Positions 9,112-18,167 are shown, numbered from the stretch's first letter. The stretch: DNA of 64,000 nt from Clostridiales bacterium (GCA_017428545.1 JAFRQR010000020.1:62001-126000), one strand, 5' to 3'. The notes: generated by a model not told the origin, from the sequence alone. Translations and numbers: made by a program.

Positions 9112-9921
9112 ATGAATCTGAAAAGACATCTGGCACTGACACGTGCGGGCATCATGGAGTCTCTCCAGTACCGTCTCGGCACTGCGGTCACACTCTTTGC
9201 CAACCTGATATACCTGGTACTCGTGTACTTTCTTTGGAAAGCGATCTACGCATCGGCCGGAACTGACGTCGTCAACGGCATGACATTTACCGATACCATG
9301 ATCTATCTGATCCTGGCGACAGCCCTTTTCAACTTTCTCGAGATGTTCGTCGTCTGGGACATGAGCCGTTCGATCCAGTCAGGCAAGATCATTCTCGATC
9401 TTCTTAAGCCGATGAGGTTCCGTGAGTATACCTTCTGGAGCTACTCCGGATCCCATGTAGTGCTTTTCGCGCTGACGTTTATCCCGACATTTATCGTCGT
9501 ACTGATCGTGACCCACGGCGCGATCCCGATGGGGCTGAATCTTCTGTGGTTTGCCGTTGCGACGGTCCTTGCCCTGATCGTCAACTTCAGCATGGAGATG
9601 ATCGTTGCCACGATCTGTCTTTATACGGAGTCGACCTGGGGCATCAACATCGTAAAAGAAACGATCGTCCTTCTTCTTTCCGGTGCTTCGATCCCCCTGG
9701 CTTTCTTCCCGGAAGCCCTGCGGCAGGTCGTCGATTATCTTCCTTTCCGGGCAGTCTACGATATCCCGCTTACGATCCTACTGGAAAAGAATGACACCAA
9801 CACGATCGAAGGTCTTCTTCCGATGTTCGGACTGCAGCTTGCCTGGGCACTGATCCTGACTTTGGCCGGCACGCTTTTCTGGAACCACTCGGTCAAGAAG
9901 ATCACGGTAAACGGAGGCTAA
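9112..9921 (+). CDS. ABC-2 family permease (PF06182-like), first subunit
   Basis: 269 residues from the ATG at 9112, one base after the stop of the ATPase gene and behind GGAGG. About six hydrophobic segments are visible, starting with TAVTLFANLIYLVLVYFLW. FRAVYDIPLTILLEKND near the end resembles the conserved stretch of the ABC-2 transporter family PF06182. It forms the membrane part of the exporter together with the next gene. Confidence 0.85.
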   Translation: MNLKRHLALTRAGIMESLQYRLGTAVTLFANLIYLVLVYFLWKAIYASAGTDVVNGMTFTDTMIYLILATALFNFLEMFVVWDMSRSIQSGKIILDLLKPMRFREYTFWSYSGSHVVLFALTFIPTFIVVLIVTHGAIPMGLNLLWFAVATVLALIVNFSMEMIVATICLYTESTWGINIVKETIVLLLSGASIPLAFFPEALRQVVDYLPFRAVYDIPLTILLEKNDTNTIEGLLPMFGLQLAWALILTLAGTLFWNHSVKKITVNGG

Positions 9922-9922
9922 T

Positions 9923-10750
9923 ATGGAAAACACAATGACACAACCGATAAAAAGGAGAGGCTTCGGCTTTTACCTTCGCATCTATAGGAAGATCCTCGTA
10001 CAGGACTTAAAGAGCAAGATGAGCTATCGTGCGGATTTTCTTATTTCCACGATCGGCATGATCATGACGAACCTTTCGGGCTTTGTCACGTTCCTGATCC
10101 TGTTTAAGAACTTCCCTTCCATTAACGGCTGGGATTACTATCACATGCTCTTCCTTTACGGTTTTTCGCTGGTCGCGCTGACGCCCGTACAGTGCTTTTT
10201 CGACAACAACTGGAATCTCCGCTTTCAGGTTCAAAGCGGTGACTTCATCAAGTACTGCTTCCGCCCGATCAACGTGTTCTTCTACTTTATGTCGGAAGTT
10301 TTCGATGTAAAAGGACTCGGGCAGTTTGCATTCGGTGTGGGGACCCTGATCTATGCCTGGGTACACATCGGTATCCCCGTCACGCCCTTTGTGATCGCGA
10401 AACTCGTGTTGTTCCTCCTGACGGCATCGCTGTTTATGATCGCGATCATGAATGCGGCGGCGGCGACGTGCTTCTGGATCGTCGGATCGGGCTACGTCAT
10501 GGTCATCATGTTCCGTTTTAAGGACTTTGCGAAATACCCGTCGAACATCTTCCACGGCGTGTTCCGTATCCTTTTCACCTTCGTGATCCCGATCGCTTTT
10601 GTCGCTTATTACCCGAGCCTTGCGATATTGGAATCCGATAACATTCCGGTCCTTACATGGTGCGCTCCGGCCCTTGGTATCCTCTTTTTCTACCTGAGCT
10701 ACAAGTTCTGGATGCTCGGAGTCAGAAAGTACGACTTCACCGGTTCCTGA
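9923..10750 (+). CDS. ABC-2 family permease (PF06182-like), second subunit
   Basis: 275 residues; GGAGG precedes the ATG, which lies one base after the previous stop. Six hydrophobic segments are visible. SKMSYRADFLISTIGMIMTN and FRFKDFAKYPSNIFHGVFRI are typical of this permease family, in which two different subunits pair with one ATPase. It ends the exporter operon; no clear hairpin follows. Confidence 0.85.
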   Translation: MENTMTQPIKRRGFGFYLRIYRKILVQDLKSKMSYRADFLISTIGMIMTNLSGFVTFLILFKNFPSINGWDYYHMLFLYGFSLVALTPVQCFFDNNWNLRFQVQSGDFIKYCFRPINVFFYFMSEVFDVKGLGQFAFGVGTLIYAWVHIGIPVTPFVIAKLVLFLLTASLFMIAIMNAAAATCFWIVGSGYVMVIMFRFKDFAKYPSNIFHGVFRILFTFVIPIAFVAYYPSLAILESDNIPVLTWCAPALGILFFYLSYKFWMLGVRKYDFTGS

Positions 10751-10793
10751 CAGAAAGCGAAATAGCCTGCATAAAATTCGCATATCAACGGTT

Positions 10794-10821
10794 TTTGACG
10801 TTTCCTTCCTTATGCTATAAT
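10794..10821 (+). promoter_or_regulatory. Promoter of the zinc-ribbon membrane protein operon
   Basis: A -35 TTTGAC/TTGACG at 10794-10800 is followed, after 15-16 bp, by TATAAT at 10816-10821. Transcription would start near 10828, about 30 bp before the first gene. Confidence 0.7.
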
Positions 10822-10858
10822 CACAATGGAATTTAAGGGGGAAAAGGAGACGATCAAT

Positions 10859-11755
10859 ATGGCTAATGAGATCAGGACATGCCCGAATTGCAATTCGCCT
10901 TTGACGATTCAAAACGGCAGCTGGTTCTGCCCGATCTGCGGCAGTACTTTTGCAACGGACTGGCAGGCCGAGGATGTCGAGCGCGCCCGTGAAGAAACAC
11001 GCGTCCAGCGCGAGCAGGCGCAGTTCCAGCGTTATCAGGCGGTCACCCAGGTCAGACAGTCCATCCAGCAGGCAAAAGCCGCCAACGAGGCAAGAAGATC
11101 CAGTCAGGCTCGAATGATGCGCATAGCCAAACCTTTTCTGATCATATTCGCCATCTGGATCATTCTGTCTGTCGGCCGTTTTATACTGTTCGGCGCAGTC
11201 GGTTTCTCCATGAAAAGCACCAGAAATCACGGCGGCAGCAATAACAATTCGAATGCAGCCACGGCTACGGAACAAAAACAGTTCTTCCCTGTCGAGGAAT
11301 TGGAAAACGACCCGTCTCTTCTTAAAGACGTGATCGCCTCCGGCTATTACTACGCCAAAAACGAAACCGCCCAGGAGATCGATCTTTCAGGCATTGCCAG
11401 AAGAGCCGGAACGCCGGAACTTATAGAACTTTACTCCATCCGGCCGACAAACGAATACGGCACCTTCATCATGATGGTCTGGAAGAACCTATACCAGAAC
11501 GAGAGCGGAACGACTTTCGAGACCTATATTTCTATGAAGATCTACCTTGAATCACTGAATCCGGACGGGACCGTTTCAAGCGACTTCTCCCCGTTCCCCA
11601 TCGGCCGCCCGTACTCTTCTTCAGACGGCGGATATACCAATATCGATGAACTTCATCAGGAAACGATCACAGAATCCCGAAATGCCGGCGAAAAGGTAAC
11701 GGAACTGCCCATCACCGGCGAGCTCTTTTCTGAGATCTCGGATTACCGCGGATAA
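10859..11755 (+). CDS. Zinc-ribbon, coiled-coil, one-TM protein 1 of 3
   Basis: 298 residues from the ATG at 10859, which follows AAAGGAGA; the ATG at 10826 lacks a site. Cys8, Cys11, Cys24 and Cys27 form a zinc ribbon. Residues 36-88 are charged and Gln/Arg-rich, a likely coiled coil. Residues 91-116 are one membrane helix. The C-terminal 170 residues, after a Gly/Asn-rich linker, were not recognised and probably lie outside the cell. Two paralogs with the same plan follow directly. Such a layout suggests a membrane sensor or scaffold; no function is known. Confidence 0.75.
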   Translation: MANEIRTCPNCNSPLTIQNGSWFCPICGSTFATDWQAEDVERAREETRVQREQAQFQRYQAVTQVRQSIQQAKAANEARRSSQARMMRIAKPFLIIFAIWIILSVGRFILFGAVGFSMKSTRNHGGSNNNSNAATATEQKQFFPVEELENDPSLLKDVIASGYYYAKNETAQEIDLSGIARRAGTPELIELYSIRPTNEYGTFIMMVWKNLYQNESGTTFETYISMKIYLESLNPDGTVSSDFSPFPIGRPYSSSDGGYTNIDELHQETITESRNAGEKVTELPITGELFSEISDYRG

Positions 11756-11768
11756 GGAGGAAGAAAAA

Positions 11769-12644
11769 ATGAAATTAACAAATCTCAATTGTCCGCAGTG
11801 TAACGGTTACCTTCAGCAGCAGGGAGATATGTTCTTCTGCAGCAGCTGTGGAAGTGCTTTTACCATCGACTATGACGAGGCTGATGTAAAATACACGGAA
11901 CTTGTCACCCAGGCAGACCGCACGAAGATGCTTCTTCAAAGCGATATCGAAGTCATGCAGGCGGATTTCCAGCTGAGCGAAGGCATTGCGGACCGCGAGG
12001 CGCAAAGAAAGATCCAAAAGGAGATCAAAGACGGTATTAAATCGGCGACGAAGGCCGCAGTTACATATCTCCTCATCATGGGTCTTGGTATCGGCGCTGT
12101 CATCGGAATGGTCATCTGGTCCAGTAAAAACTGGGACAAACATAAGCAGGCTCAAGAAGAAAAAGAAAAGCAGGCCGCACACGAGCTTGAAGAACTCGTA
12201 ACTTCGGATCTGCACTTTTTGGAAAACGAAGTCGCCAGAGGACAGAACTACGAATACAAGATCCGCTTCGGATCTATGGTCACCGACACACGCTTCGTGC
12301 AAGAGCGCACCGCGCATATAGTCGGCGATCCGGAAATGACCGACCTCTATCTGATGACCGAAAAAACCAGCCACGCTCCGGAACTTTGGATCGTCTATCA
12401 GATCCCGTATGTATACGATGATACATACGAGCAGATCTATATTTACGATGTCGTCAGTTTTAATGAGATCGCCAAGGATAAATACGGGGATCCGACTGCA
12501 AATGAGCACGCCTTTTCCCGTTCCAGTGATACCGGATGGAGAGGTTTCTTCGAAAAGGACCAGCTCTACCGCGAATTGTTCCTTGGATATGACGAATACG
12601 AAATTAAGCCGATCGATACTTTGAAAGGAGGAGCCGACAAATGA
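11769..12644 (+). CDS. Zinc-ribbon, coiled-coil, one-TM protein 2 of 3
   Basis: 291 residues; AGGAGG precedes the ATG. Cys8, Cys11, Cys24 and Cys27 are at exactly the same positions as in the neighbouring paralogs. A charged helical region (35-95) leads to a membrane helix at about 97-117, then a C-terminal domain with VTDTRFVQERTAHIVGDPEMTDLYLMT that aligns loosely to the first paralog (LSGIARRAGTPELIELYSI). It overlaps the next gene by 4 bp (ATGA), so the products are translated in a coupled way. Confidence 0.75.
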   Translation: MKLTNLNCPQCNGYLQQQGDMFFCSSCGSAFTIDYDEADVKYTELVTQADRTKMLLQSDIEVMQADFQLSEGIADREAQRKIQKEIKDGIKSATKAAVTYLLIMGLGIGAVIGMVIWSSKNWDKHKQAQEEKEKQAAHELEELVTSDLHFLENEVARGQNYEYKIRFGSMVTDTRFVQERTAHIVGDPEMTDLYLMTEKTSHAPELWIVYQIPYVYDDTYEQIYIYDVVSFNEIAKDKYGDPTANEHAFSRSSDTGWRGFFEKDQLYRELFLGYDEYEIKPIDTLKGGADK

Positions 12645-13528
12645 AACTGGTCGTAATGAATTGCAAAAACTGTAATGCTCCCCTTCATCTTATTGACGGA
12701 AAGCTCGTCTGTGAATACTGTGATTCCGTCACGGAGATCCAAAAGGACAGCAATGACGAAGCCTTTGAAAGGGTCGCCAATGCGGAAGAATATATCAGAA
12801 GGGCTCTGGATCAGAAAAAGGAGAACCTTCAGAAGCACTATCAGGAGCTGGAAGCACAGAAACTCGAAAAGGAAGCCTACGAAGAAAAACTGAAAAAAGC
12901 AAGAAGGTTCCGCTCGATGCTGAAGAGCATCGTCAAGCTCGTCCTCATGCTTGTCTTCATTGCCGCCATCCTGGCAGGTATGATCTACCTGGTCAAAAAG
13001 AGCGACGATAAGAAGAAAGAGCAGGAAGCTGCCCGTTATGAAGAGATGCTCCGCAACAAGCCGGAATCGTATCGTCTTACGAAGACGGAACTTCTAAGCG
13101 ACAGTGCTTTTGAAAAAGAAGCCGAAAGGATGGCTCTGGAATACTTAAAAGACGACCATAAAGGATCGATCTATGAAGCAGCGGACGACGGGCTAAATAT
13201 TTGGAGCCTGCAGCAGGAGCCGGAGCTTGTGGAAAAATACCTGATCACCTCAGATCGCGGAAACGGCCTTTATTTCTTCTATAAACTCGTCCTCGAGACA
13301 GATGACGGACTTACAAAGGAAGGATATGACTGCGTCGTTATCAGCGACATCTTCCTCGGCAAAGACGGTAGAATCACGACCGACGGCGAGTACTGGATCC
13401 ATAGAGAATCAAGTGACTCTTTCGATTACTACTTCGGTCTTGACTTCGATCTGGACAGCATGAGATATGGTATCGTCGAGAAAAAGAAAGCAGACGAAGA
13501 CAGGCTGTATTTCGTATTCGATCTCTGA
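12641..13528 (+). CDS. Zinc-ribbon, coiled-coil, one-TM protein 3 of 3
   Basis: 295 residues; the start overlaps the previous stop in ATGA. Cys8, Cys11, Cys24 and Cys27 again form the ribbon. A long coiled-coil segment (about 40-90, rich in Glu/Lys) precedes a membrane helix at 97-118, and the outer domain carries LNIWSLQQEPELVEKYLITS. All three paralogs probably form one membrane assembly. A weak hairpin without a T-run (GATCCG/CGGATC) follows the stop. Confidence 0.75.
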   Translation: MKLVVMNCKNCNAPLHLIDGKLVCEYCDSVTEIQKDSNDEAFERVANAEEYIRRALDQKKENLQKHYQELEAQKLEKEAYEEKLKKARRFRSMLKSIVKLVLMLVFIAAILAGMIYLVKKSDDKKKEQEAARYEEMLRNKPESYRLTKTELLSDSAFEKEAERMALEYLKDDHKGSIYEAADDGLNIWSLQQEPELVEKYLITSDRGNGLYFFYKLVLETDDGLTKEGYDCVVISDIFLGKDGRITTDGEYWIHRESSDSFDYYFGLDFDLDSMRYGIVEKKKADEDRLYFVFDL

Positions 13529-13618
13529 TCCGGTTTTTCTGACGGGTCGGATCGCCCAGATTGCTCTCTCAGTTTTTCTGAAACTATGGATCGGTGCCTA
13601 TGGTTCGCCCTTTGCCTA

Positions 13619-13652
13619 TTGATTAACCTATTCACCTTGCGGTATAATAGGT
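13619..13652 (+). promoter_or_regulatory. Rrf2 gene promoter with overlapping ACCTT-N9-TAGGT site
   Basis: TTGATT at 13619-13624 and TATAAT at 13643-13648 (18-bp spacer) form the promoter. ACCTT-N9-TAGGT at 13634-13652 covers the -10 and matches, with one change, the ACCTA-N9-TAGGT pair at the metY promoter. A second ACCTA starts at 13626. This looks like autorepression by the Rrf2 protein. Confidence 0.6.
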
Positions 13653-13681
13653 AATATCATTTGTTCCGAAAGGAGAATCCT

Positions 13682-14077
13682 ATGGTTTCTACAAAAGGAC
13701 GCTACGCGATCCGCGTTATGATCGATCTGGCTGAACACGATACCGGGAATTATGTCCCGCTCAAAGACATTGCCGAAAGACAGGATATCTCCAAGAAGTA
13801 TCTGGAGATCATCGTCAAAGATATGGTAAATGGCGGTCTCGTAACCGGCGCCAGCGGAAAAGGCGGCGGATATAAGCTCACCAGAAAACCGAAGGATTAT
13901 AAGATCGGCGAGATCTTAGAGCTCATGGAAGGAAAGCTCGCCCCGGTCGCCTGTCTTTCCGATAAGACAAATACATGTCCGAGAAAAGCCTCCTGCCAGA
14001 CACTTCCGATGTGGGAAGAATATGACAAGATGGTGCACGACTTCTTCTACAGCAAGAAGCTGAGCGATCTGGTCTGA
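13682..14077 (+). CDS. Rrf2-family regulator, CymR/IscR-like
   Basis: 131 residues from the ATG at 13682 (AAAGGAGA upstream). The N-terminus MVSTKGRYAIRVMIDLA and the winged helix with ISKKYLEIIVKDMVNGGLV and GKGGGYKL are typical of Rrf2 proteins. Cys91, Cys99 and Cys105 (C-x7-C-x5-C) resemble the cluster-binding cysteines of IscR, whereas B. subtilis CymR responds to cysteine through CysK. Because cysE, cysK and metY are nearby and metY carries matching candidate operators, a role in cysteine or Fe-S control is likely. Which of the two cannot be decided from the sequence. Confidence 0.88.
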   Translation: MVSTKGRYAIRVMIDLAEHDTGNYVPLKDIAERQDISKKYLEIIVKDMVNGGLVTGASGKGGGYKLTRKPKDYKIGEILELMEGKLAPVACLSDKTNTCPRKASCQTLPMWEEYDKMVHDFFYSKKLSDLV

Positions 14078-14146
14078 CAAGATCTGATCCCGGTTAGAGG
14101 GCTCTCCTTAACAACCGGCCGCAGGCGATTCAGAAAATCAAGTTAA

Positions 14147-14180
14147 CAAAAAACGATCCGCATTTCTGCGGATCGTTTTT
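14147..14180. terminator. Bidirectional terminator between rrf2 and trpB2
   Basis: AAAAAACGATCCGCA and TGCGGATCGTTTTTT are perfect inverted arms around a short loop, with T-runs on both strands. It serves the convergent Rrf2 and trpB2 genes. Confidence 0.92.
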
Positions 14181-14231
14181 TCTTTTCTTTCAAGATGCGA
14201 ACCGGTCGATCTTCGGATGACTCAATTTGAC

Positions 14232-15602
14232 TTAATCGATCTTCGGAAGATTTGCAGCGTACTTCGCAAGCTCATCATCTGTCGGGATGTAGTCATCCAT
14301 CTCACCGTCGTGGAACTTCTGGTAAGCAACGAGGTCAAAGTAACCTGTGCCGGTAAGACCAAATACGATGGTCTTCTCTTCACCGGTCTCTTTGCACTTG
14401 AGAGCTTCGTCGATTGCTGCGCGGATCGCGTGGGAGCTTTCCGGTGCCGGGAGGATACCCTCGACACGGGCGAACATCTCAGCTGCTTCAAATACATCTG
14501 TCTGCTTAACGGAACGTGCTTCCATGAAGCCGTCGTGATAGAGCTGGGACAGTGTCGAGCTCATGCCGTGATAACGCAGGCCGCCTGCATGGTTCGGAGC
14601 CGGGATAAAGTCGGAGCCGAGTGTGTACATCTTTGCCAGAGGGCAAACCATACCGGTATCGCAGAAGTCATATGCAAACTTACCACGTGTGAAGCTCGGG
14701 CAGGATGCCGGCTCAACAGCGATGATCCTGTAGTCTGCTTCTCCTCTGAGCTTCTCGCCCATGAACGGAGCGATCAGACCGCCAAGGTTGGAACCGCCGC
14801 CTGCGCAGCCGATGATGATGTCAGCCTTTTCTCCGAGCTTATCAAGAGCAGCCTTTGTCTCCAGACCGATTACAGACTGGTGCAGAAGTACCTGATTAAG
14901 AACGGAGCCAAGAACATAACGATAACCTTCTGTTCCTACTGCTACTTCAACTGCCTCAGAGATCGCGCAGCCGAGGGAACCTGTGGTACCCGGGTGCTTT
15001 TCGAGGATCGCGCGTCCGACGTTTGTGGTATTGGACGGAGAAGGTGTAACGGATGCTCCGTATGTACGCATGACTTCACGGCGGAACGGCTTCTGCTCAT
15101 AGGAAACCTTAACCATATAGACTTTGCAGTCGAGATCGAAGTACGAGCAGGCCATGGAAAGAGCGGTACCCCACTGACCTGCACCGGTCTCTGTAGTTAC
15201 ACCCTTAAGGCCCTGCTTCTTCGCGTAATAAGCCTGAGCGATCGCGGAGTTCAGTTTATGGGATCCGCTGGTGTTATTACCTTCAAACTTATAGTAGATC
15301 TTCGCCGGAGTGCCGAGCTTCTTTTCGAGGAAGTAAGCGCGTACCAGCGGAGACGGACGATACATCTTATAGAACTTCAGGATCTCTTCCGGGATCGGGA
15401 AGAAAGCCGTGTCATTATCGAGTTCCTGCTTGATGAGCTCATCACAGAATACAGGGCTCAGTTCTTCGGCCTTCATCGGCTGATGTGTACCCGGATTGAG
15501 AAGCGGTGCCGGCTTAATCTTCATGTCCGCACGCATGTTGTACCATGCGGTTGGGATCTCCTTTTCGTCAAGGTAGGTTTTGTAAGGAATTTTCTCAGAC
15601 AT
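14232..15602 (-). CDS. trpB2: Tryptophan synthase beta chain, TrpB2 type
   Basis: 456 residues, longer than the 400 of ordinary TrpB, and with the N-terminal extension (PTAWYNM) of TrpB2. The PLP lysine is Lys116 in SGSHKLNSA; ETGAGQ at 138-143 carries the catalytic Glu; GCAGGGSNLGG binds the cofactor phosphate. The enzyme joins indole and serine to make tryptophan. No trpA or other trp gene is near, so it may salvage free indole rather than channel it. Expression is controlled by a Trp T-box directly upstream, which confirms that the cell treats it as a tryptophan gene. AAAGGAGA precedes the ATG. Confidence 0.93.
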   Translation of the reverse strand: MSEKIPYKTYLDEKEIPTAWYNMRADMKIKPAPLLNPGTHQPMKAEELSPVFCDELIKQELDNDTAFFPIPEEILKFYKMYRPSPLVRAYFLEKKLGTPAKIYYKFEGNNTSGSHKLNSAIAQAYYAKKQGLKGVTTETGAGQWGTALSMACSYFDLDCKVYMVKVSYEQKPFRREVMRTYGASVTPSPSNTTNVGRAILEKHPGTTGSLGCAISEAVEVAVGTEGYRYVLGSVLNQVLLHQSVIGLETKAALDKLGEKADIIIGCAGGGSNLGGLIAPFMGEKLRGEADYRIIAVEPASCPSFTRGKFAYDFCDTGMVCPLAKMYTLGSDFIPAPNHAGGLRYHGMSSTLSQLYHDGFMEARSVKQTDVFEAAEMFARVEGILPAPESSHAIRAAIDEALKCKETGEEKTIVFGLTGTGYFDLVAYQKFHDGEMDDYIPTDDELAKYAANLPKID

Positions 15603-15710
15603 AATTTGTCTCCTTTCGTTTGGGCCTTTGCCCGATGTATTTTACTGAACCTCTAGCCGTCCCCACGGTCATCGGTTCTTGGGACGATCTTCATTTTCTG
15701 CCGGAAAAAC

Positions 15711-16006
15711 AAAAAACCCGCCCCAGCTTCTATTCTTCTGCTGGGACAGGAACACTATTCTTTCCTGCGGTGCCACCCGGCTTGATCTCACTTTACTTTC
15801 GCTCTGCGAGATCCTCTCACGCATACCGACATATGCTGGATTTTGTTGACGGGGATCCTTGCCCCGGCGCAGATACTTGCTCCTTCGGAGCTTTCCCCTT
15901 GCCCTCGGAAGTCCATTCATCTCTGCCCTTACCTGCTGCACTCTCACCACCGGCAACTCTCTGGATGGGAAGGAATCAGAGCCTACTCACTCTTCCTCTA
16001 CGGTTT
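15711..16006 (-). promoter_or_regulatory. Trp-specific T-box riboswitch of trpB2
   Basis: Read on the - strand, the leader contains the conserved T-box core GGGTGGCACCGC (15778-15767), which pairs with the acceptor end of uncharged tRNA. A Stem I region with the AGAGAGTTGCCGGTGG-type motif lies near 15960-15940. The specifier loop reads GAATGGA, with UGG (Trp) at 15915-15913. The terminator has arms CCCAGC/GCTGGG at 15745-15722 followed by T6 at 15716-15711. When Trp-tRNA is uncharged the antiterminator should form and trpB2 be read. Confidence 0.93.
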
Positions 16007-16012
16007 TTCTGC

Positions 16013-16042
16013 ATAATACCACTTGAAGTTTATGAAAGTCAA
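16013..16042 (-). promoter_or_regulatory. trpB2/T-box promoter
   Basis: TTGACT (16042-16037), an 18-bp spacer and TATTAT (16018-16013) on the - strand put the start of transcription near 16006, just ahead of the T-box. The promoter lies immediately after the stop codon of the DAHP synthase gene. Confidence 0.75.
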
Positions 16043-16061
16043 GAGTTTTACGGACAGCAGG

Positions 16062-17093
16062 TCAGCTGATGATCTCCGCGATATCGAAGACAAGCTTTTC
16101 GGTCTTCTCCCAGCCGAGGCACGGATCAGTGATGGACTTGCCGTAAACGCCGCCGCCGACTTTCTGGCAGCCGTCCTCGATATAGCTCTCGACCATGAAG
16201 CCCTTGACGAGGTTTCGTACCTCCGGAGAAAGCTTCATGGAATTTAAGACTTCCTTGATAATACGCGGCTGTGCAAACGGATTCTTGCCGGAGTTCGCGT
16301 GGTTCGTGTCGATGATCGCGGCCGGATTCGGAAGATTTCTTTCCTCATACTGCTCGCTTAAGCGGATCAGATCCTCGAAGTGATAGTTCGGCTGGGCTTC
16401 GCCGTGCTTATTGGTATAACCGCGCAGGATCGCGTGTGCGTGCGGATTGCCCTTCGACTCGATCTCCCACCCGCGATAGATGAAAGTATGAGGATGCGAA
16501 GCGGCTAAAATAGCATTGAGCATAACGGCATAATCTCCGGATGTCGGATTCTTCATCCCGACCGGAGATGCGATCGCGCTGGCCGTAAGTCTGTGCTGCT
16601 GGTCTTCAACTGATCTTGCCCCGACGGCGACATAGGCCAGAAGGTCATCGAGATATGCGTAGTTTTCCGGATAGAGCATCTCATCGGCGCAGGCAAACCC
16701 TGTCTCGGCAATGGCTCTCATATGCAGATGTCTGGTTGCCAGGATCCCCTTAAAAAGGTCCGATCTCTCGTTCGGGTTCGGCTGATGGAGCATTCCCTTA
16801 TAGCCTTCACCCGTCGTTCTCGGCTTATTCGTATAGATTCGCGGCACAATAATGATCTTATCCTGTACCTTCTCCTGCAAGGGACGAAGGCGGGAAATAT
16901 AATCGATGACGGAATCTTCGTTATCGGCAGAGCAAGGTCCGATGATGAGCACGAGTTTATCGGAAAAGCCTTCAATGACCTTCGCGACTTCCTGCTTGGT
17001 CGTCTCCACCGCTTTATTCATTTCGGCCGTTACGGGATAGATCTCCTTGACCTCCTCCGGAAGCGCCAGTTTTTTTACATATTCCGCATTCAT
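16062..17093 (-). CDS. DAHP synthase, class I (AroF/AroG/AroH type)
   Basis: 343 residues. The enzyme condenses phosphoenolpyruvate and erythrose 4-phosphate, the entry to the shikimate pathway. GPCSADN (about 52-58), VPRIYTNKPRTT, MKNPTSGDY, DTNHANSGK and SYIEDGCQ are all family hallmarks, covering PEP, metal and sugar-phosphate contacts. AAAGGATG lies upstream of the ATG. It follows the prephenate dehydratase gene by 82 bp on the same strand, so both probably share a transcript. Which aromatic amino acid inhibits it cannot be told. Confidence 0.94.
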   Translation of the reverse strand: MNAEYVKKLALPEEVKEIYPVTAEMNKAVETTKQEVAKVIEGFSDKLVLIIGPCSADNEDSVIDYISRLRPLQEKVQDKIIIVPRIYTNKPRTTGEGYKGMLHQPNPNERSDLFKGILATRHLHMRAIAETGFACADEMLYPENYAYLDDLLAYVAVGARSVEDQQHRLTASAIASPVGMKNPTSGDYAVMLNAILAASHPHTFIYRGWEIESKGNPHAHAILRGYTNKHGEAQPNYHFEDLIRLSEQYEERNLPNPAAIIDTNHANSGKNPFAQPRIIKEVLNSMKLSPEVRNLVKGFMVESYIEDGCQKVGGGVYGKSITDPCLGWEKTEKLVFDIAEIIS

Positions 17094-17175
17094 TTCTTAT
17101 TCATCCTTTCTCAAAGGCCGCATCTTCGTACCCGATGCTTGTGTCACTTTTTCTTCTGCAAAAGCACTTGTCCTG

Positions 17176-18039
17176 TTATTTTCCGATCCTTTCGTCCGGT
17201 GTGTATGTCCCGATGACTTTGATCTTTTCACAGGCGGTCTTTAACTGTTCGAGCATTCTCCAGCCTTCTTCGGAATCGAGAACGCCTTCGATCTCGGTAT
17301 AAAAATAGTACTGCCAGTTCACATCCTTGACCGGACGGCTTCTGATGACACGCATATTATAGTTATGTTTTCCGATGATCGAGATCGCACGGGCAAGCGC
17401 GCCGGCGAAGTCTCTGATCGTAAAGATCATGATGGTATTTTTCGGAGTCTGTCTTACTTTCTGGACACCTTCAGAAACTGTCGATCCGTCTTTTCTTGCA
17501 AACACCGCAAATCTCGTCACGTTCTGAGAGCTTTCGTTGATATCATACTGCAGGATCGAAAGGCCATAAAGCTTTGCCGTTTCAGAACTTGCAATCGCGC
17601 CGACCGTAACATCGTCACGATTGGAAACTTCCTTTGCGGCGCGTGCCGTATTTTCATACGGGATCGTCTCAAATCCGTGATGGGCGATATATTCACCGCA
17701 CTGCTCCAAAGCCTGCGGATGGGAAATGACCATCTTAACTGACTCTACGGAGCTTCCCTCGACACCGAGAAGGCACTGGGAGATCGAAAGTTCAAAAACA
17801 CCGATCACTTCGAGGGCACCGTGAAACATCAGGTCACTGACCTGTCCGACTTCCCCGGCATAACTGTTTTCGATCGGAAGGACAGCAGCTTCGGCAATTC
17901 CGCCAGCAACTTTATCGTATGCCTCGCGGAACGTCCTGCATGAGATCTTCTCCGCGTCCGGAAAGATTCCTCCTACCGCCATCGCGGCAAAAGAACCTTC
18001 GATTCCACTATATGCGATCTTCAACTTCTGCTCCGGCAT
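17176..18039 (-). CDS. pheA: Prephenate dehydratase with ACT domain
   Basis: 287 residues, the monofunctional form without chorismate mutase. It converts prephenate to phenylpyruvate for phenylalanine synthesis. GIEGSFA (12-18), PIENSYAGEV (55-64), and the catalytic TRF triad at 175-177 in NVTRFAVF are present. The C-terminal ACT domain (about 200-285, with ALARAISIIGKHNYNMRVIRSRP) usually gives feedback inhibition by Phe. AAGGAG lies upstream of the ATG. It heads the pheA-DAHP synthase pair. Confidence 0.93.
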   Translation of the reverse strand: MPEQKLKIAYSGIEGSFAAMAVGGIFPDAEKISCRTFREAYDKVAGGIAEAAVLPIENSYAGEVGQVSDLMFHGALEVIGVFELSISQCLLGVEGSSVESVKMVISHPQALEQCGEYIAHHGFETIPYENTARAAKEVSNRDDVTVGAIASSETAKLYGLSILQYDINESSQNVTRFAVFARKDGSTVSEGVQKVRQTPKNTIMIFTIRDFAGALARAISIIGKHNYNMRVIRSRPVKDVNWQYYFYTEIEGVLDSEEGWRMLEQLKTACEKIKVIGTYTPDERIGK

Positions 18040-18167
18040 ACTGTTCAGCTCCTTCTTTATATCTCCACGTCCGCCTTGCCATGGAAGATAACTAACTACA
18101 TTAGCAAATACTGACTGTGGCTCATTTTCTCATATGAAGGAAACGAAAAAAAGTCCTTGCATTTAAA

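Noticed and set aside
14217..15656. A 479-codon open frame antisense to trpB2, and similar long antisense frames over metY and cysE
   Set aside because: They mirror highly expressed genes with strong codon bias, carry no recognisable domain, and have no ribosome sites.
18088..18112. Possible TetR-type site before pheA (TTGCTAA and TTAGTTA elements)
   Set aside because: The half-sites have the wrong relative orientation and spacing for the GTTAGC-N4-GCTAAC pattern.
18130..18162. Ten-codon frame with three Phe codons upstream of pheA, like a phe leader peptide
   Set aside because: It starts directly after the T-run of the previous gene's terminator, with no ribosome site and no promoter before it.
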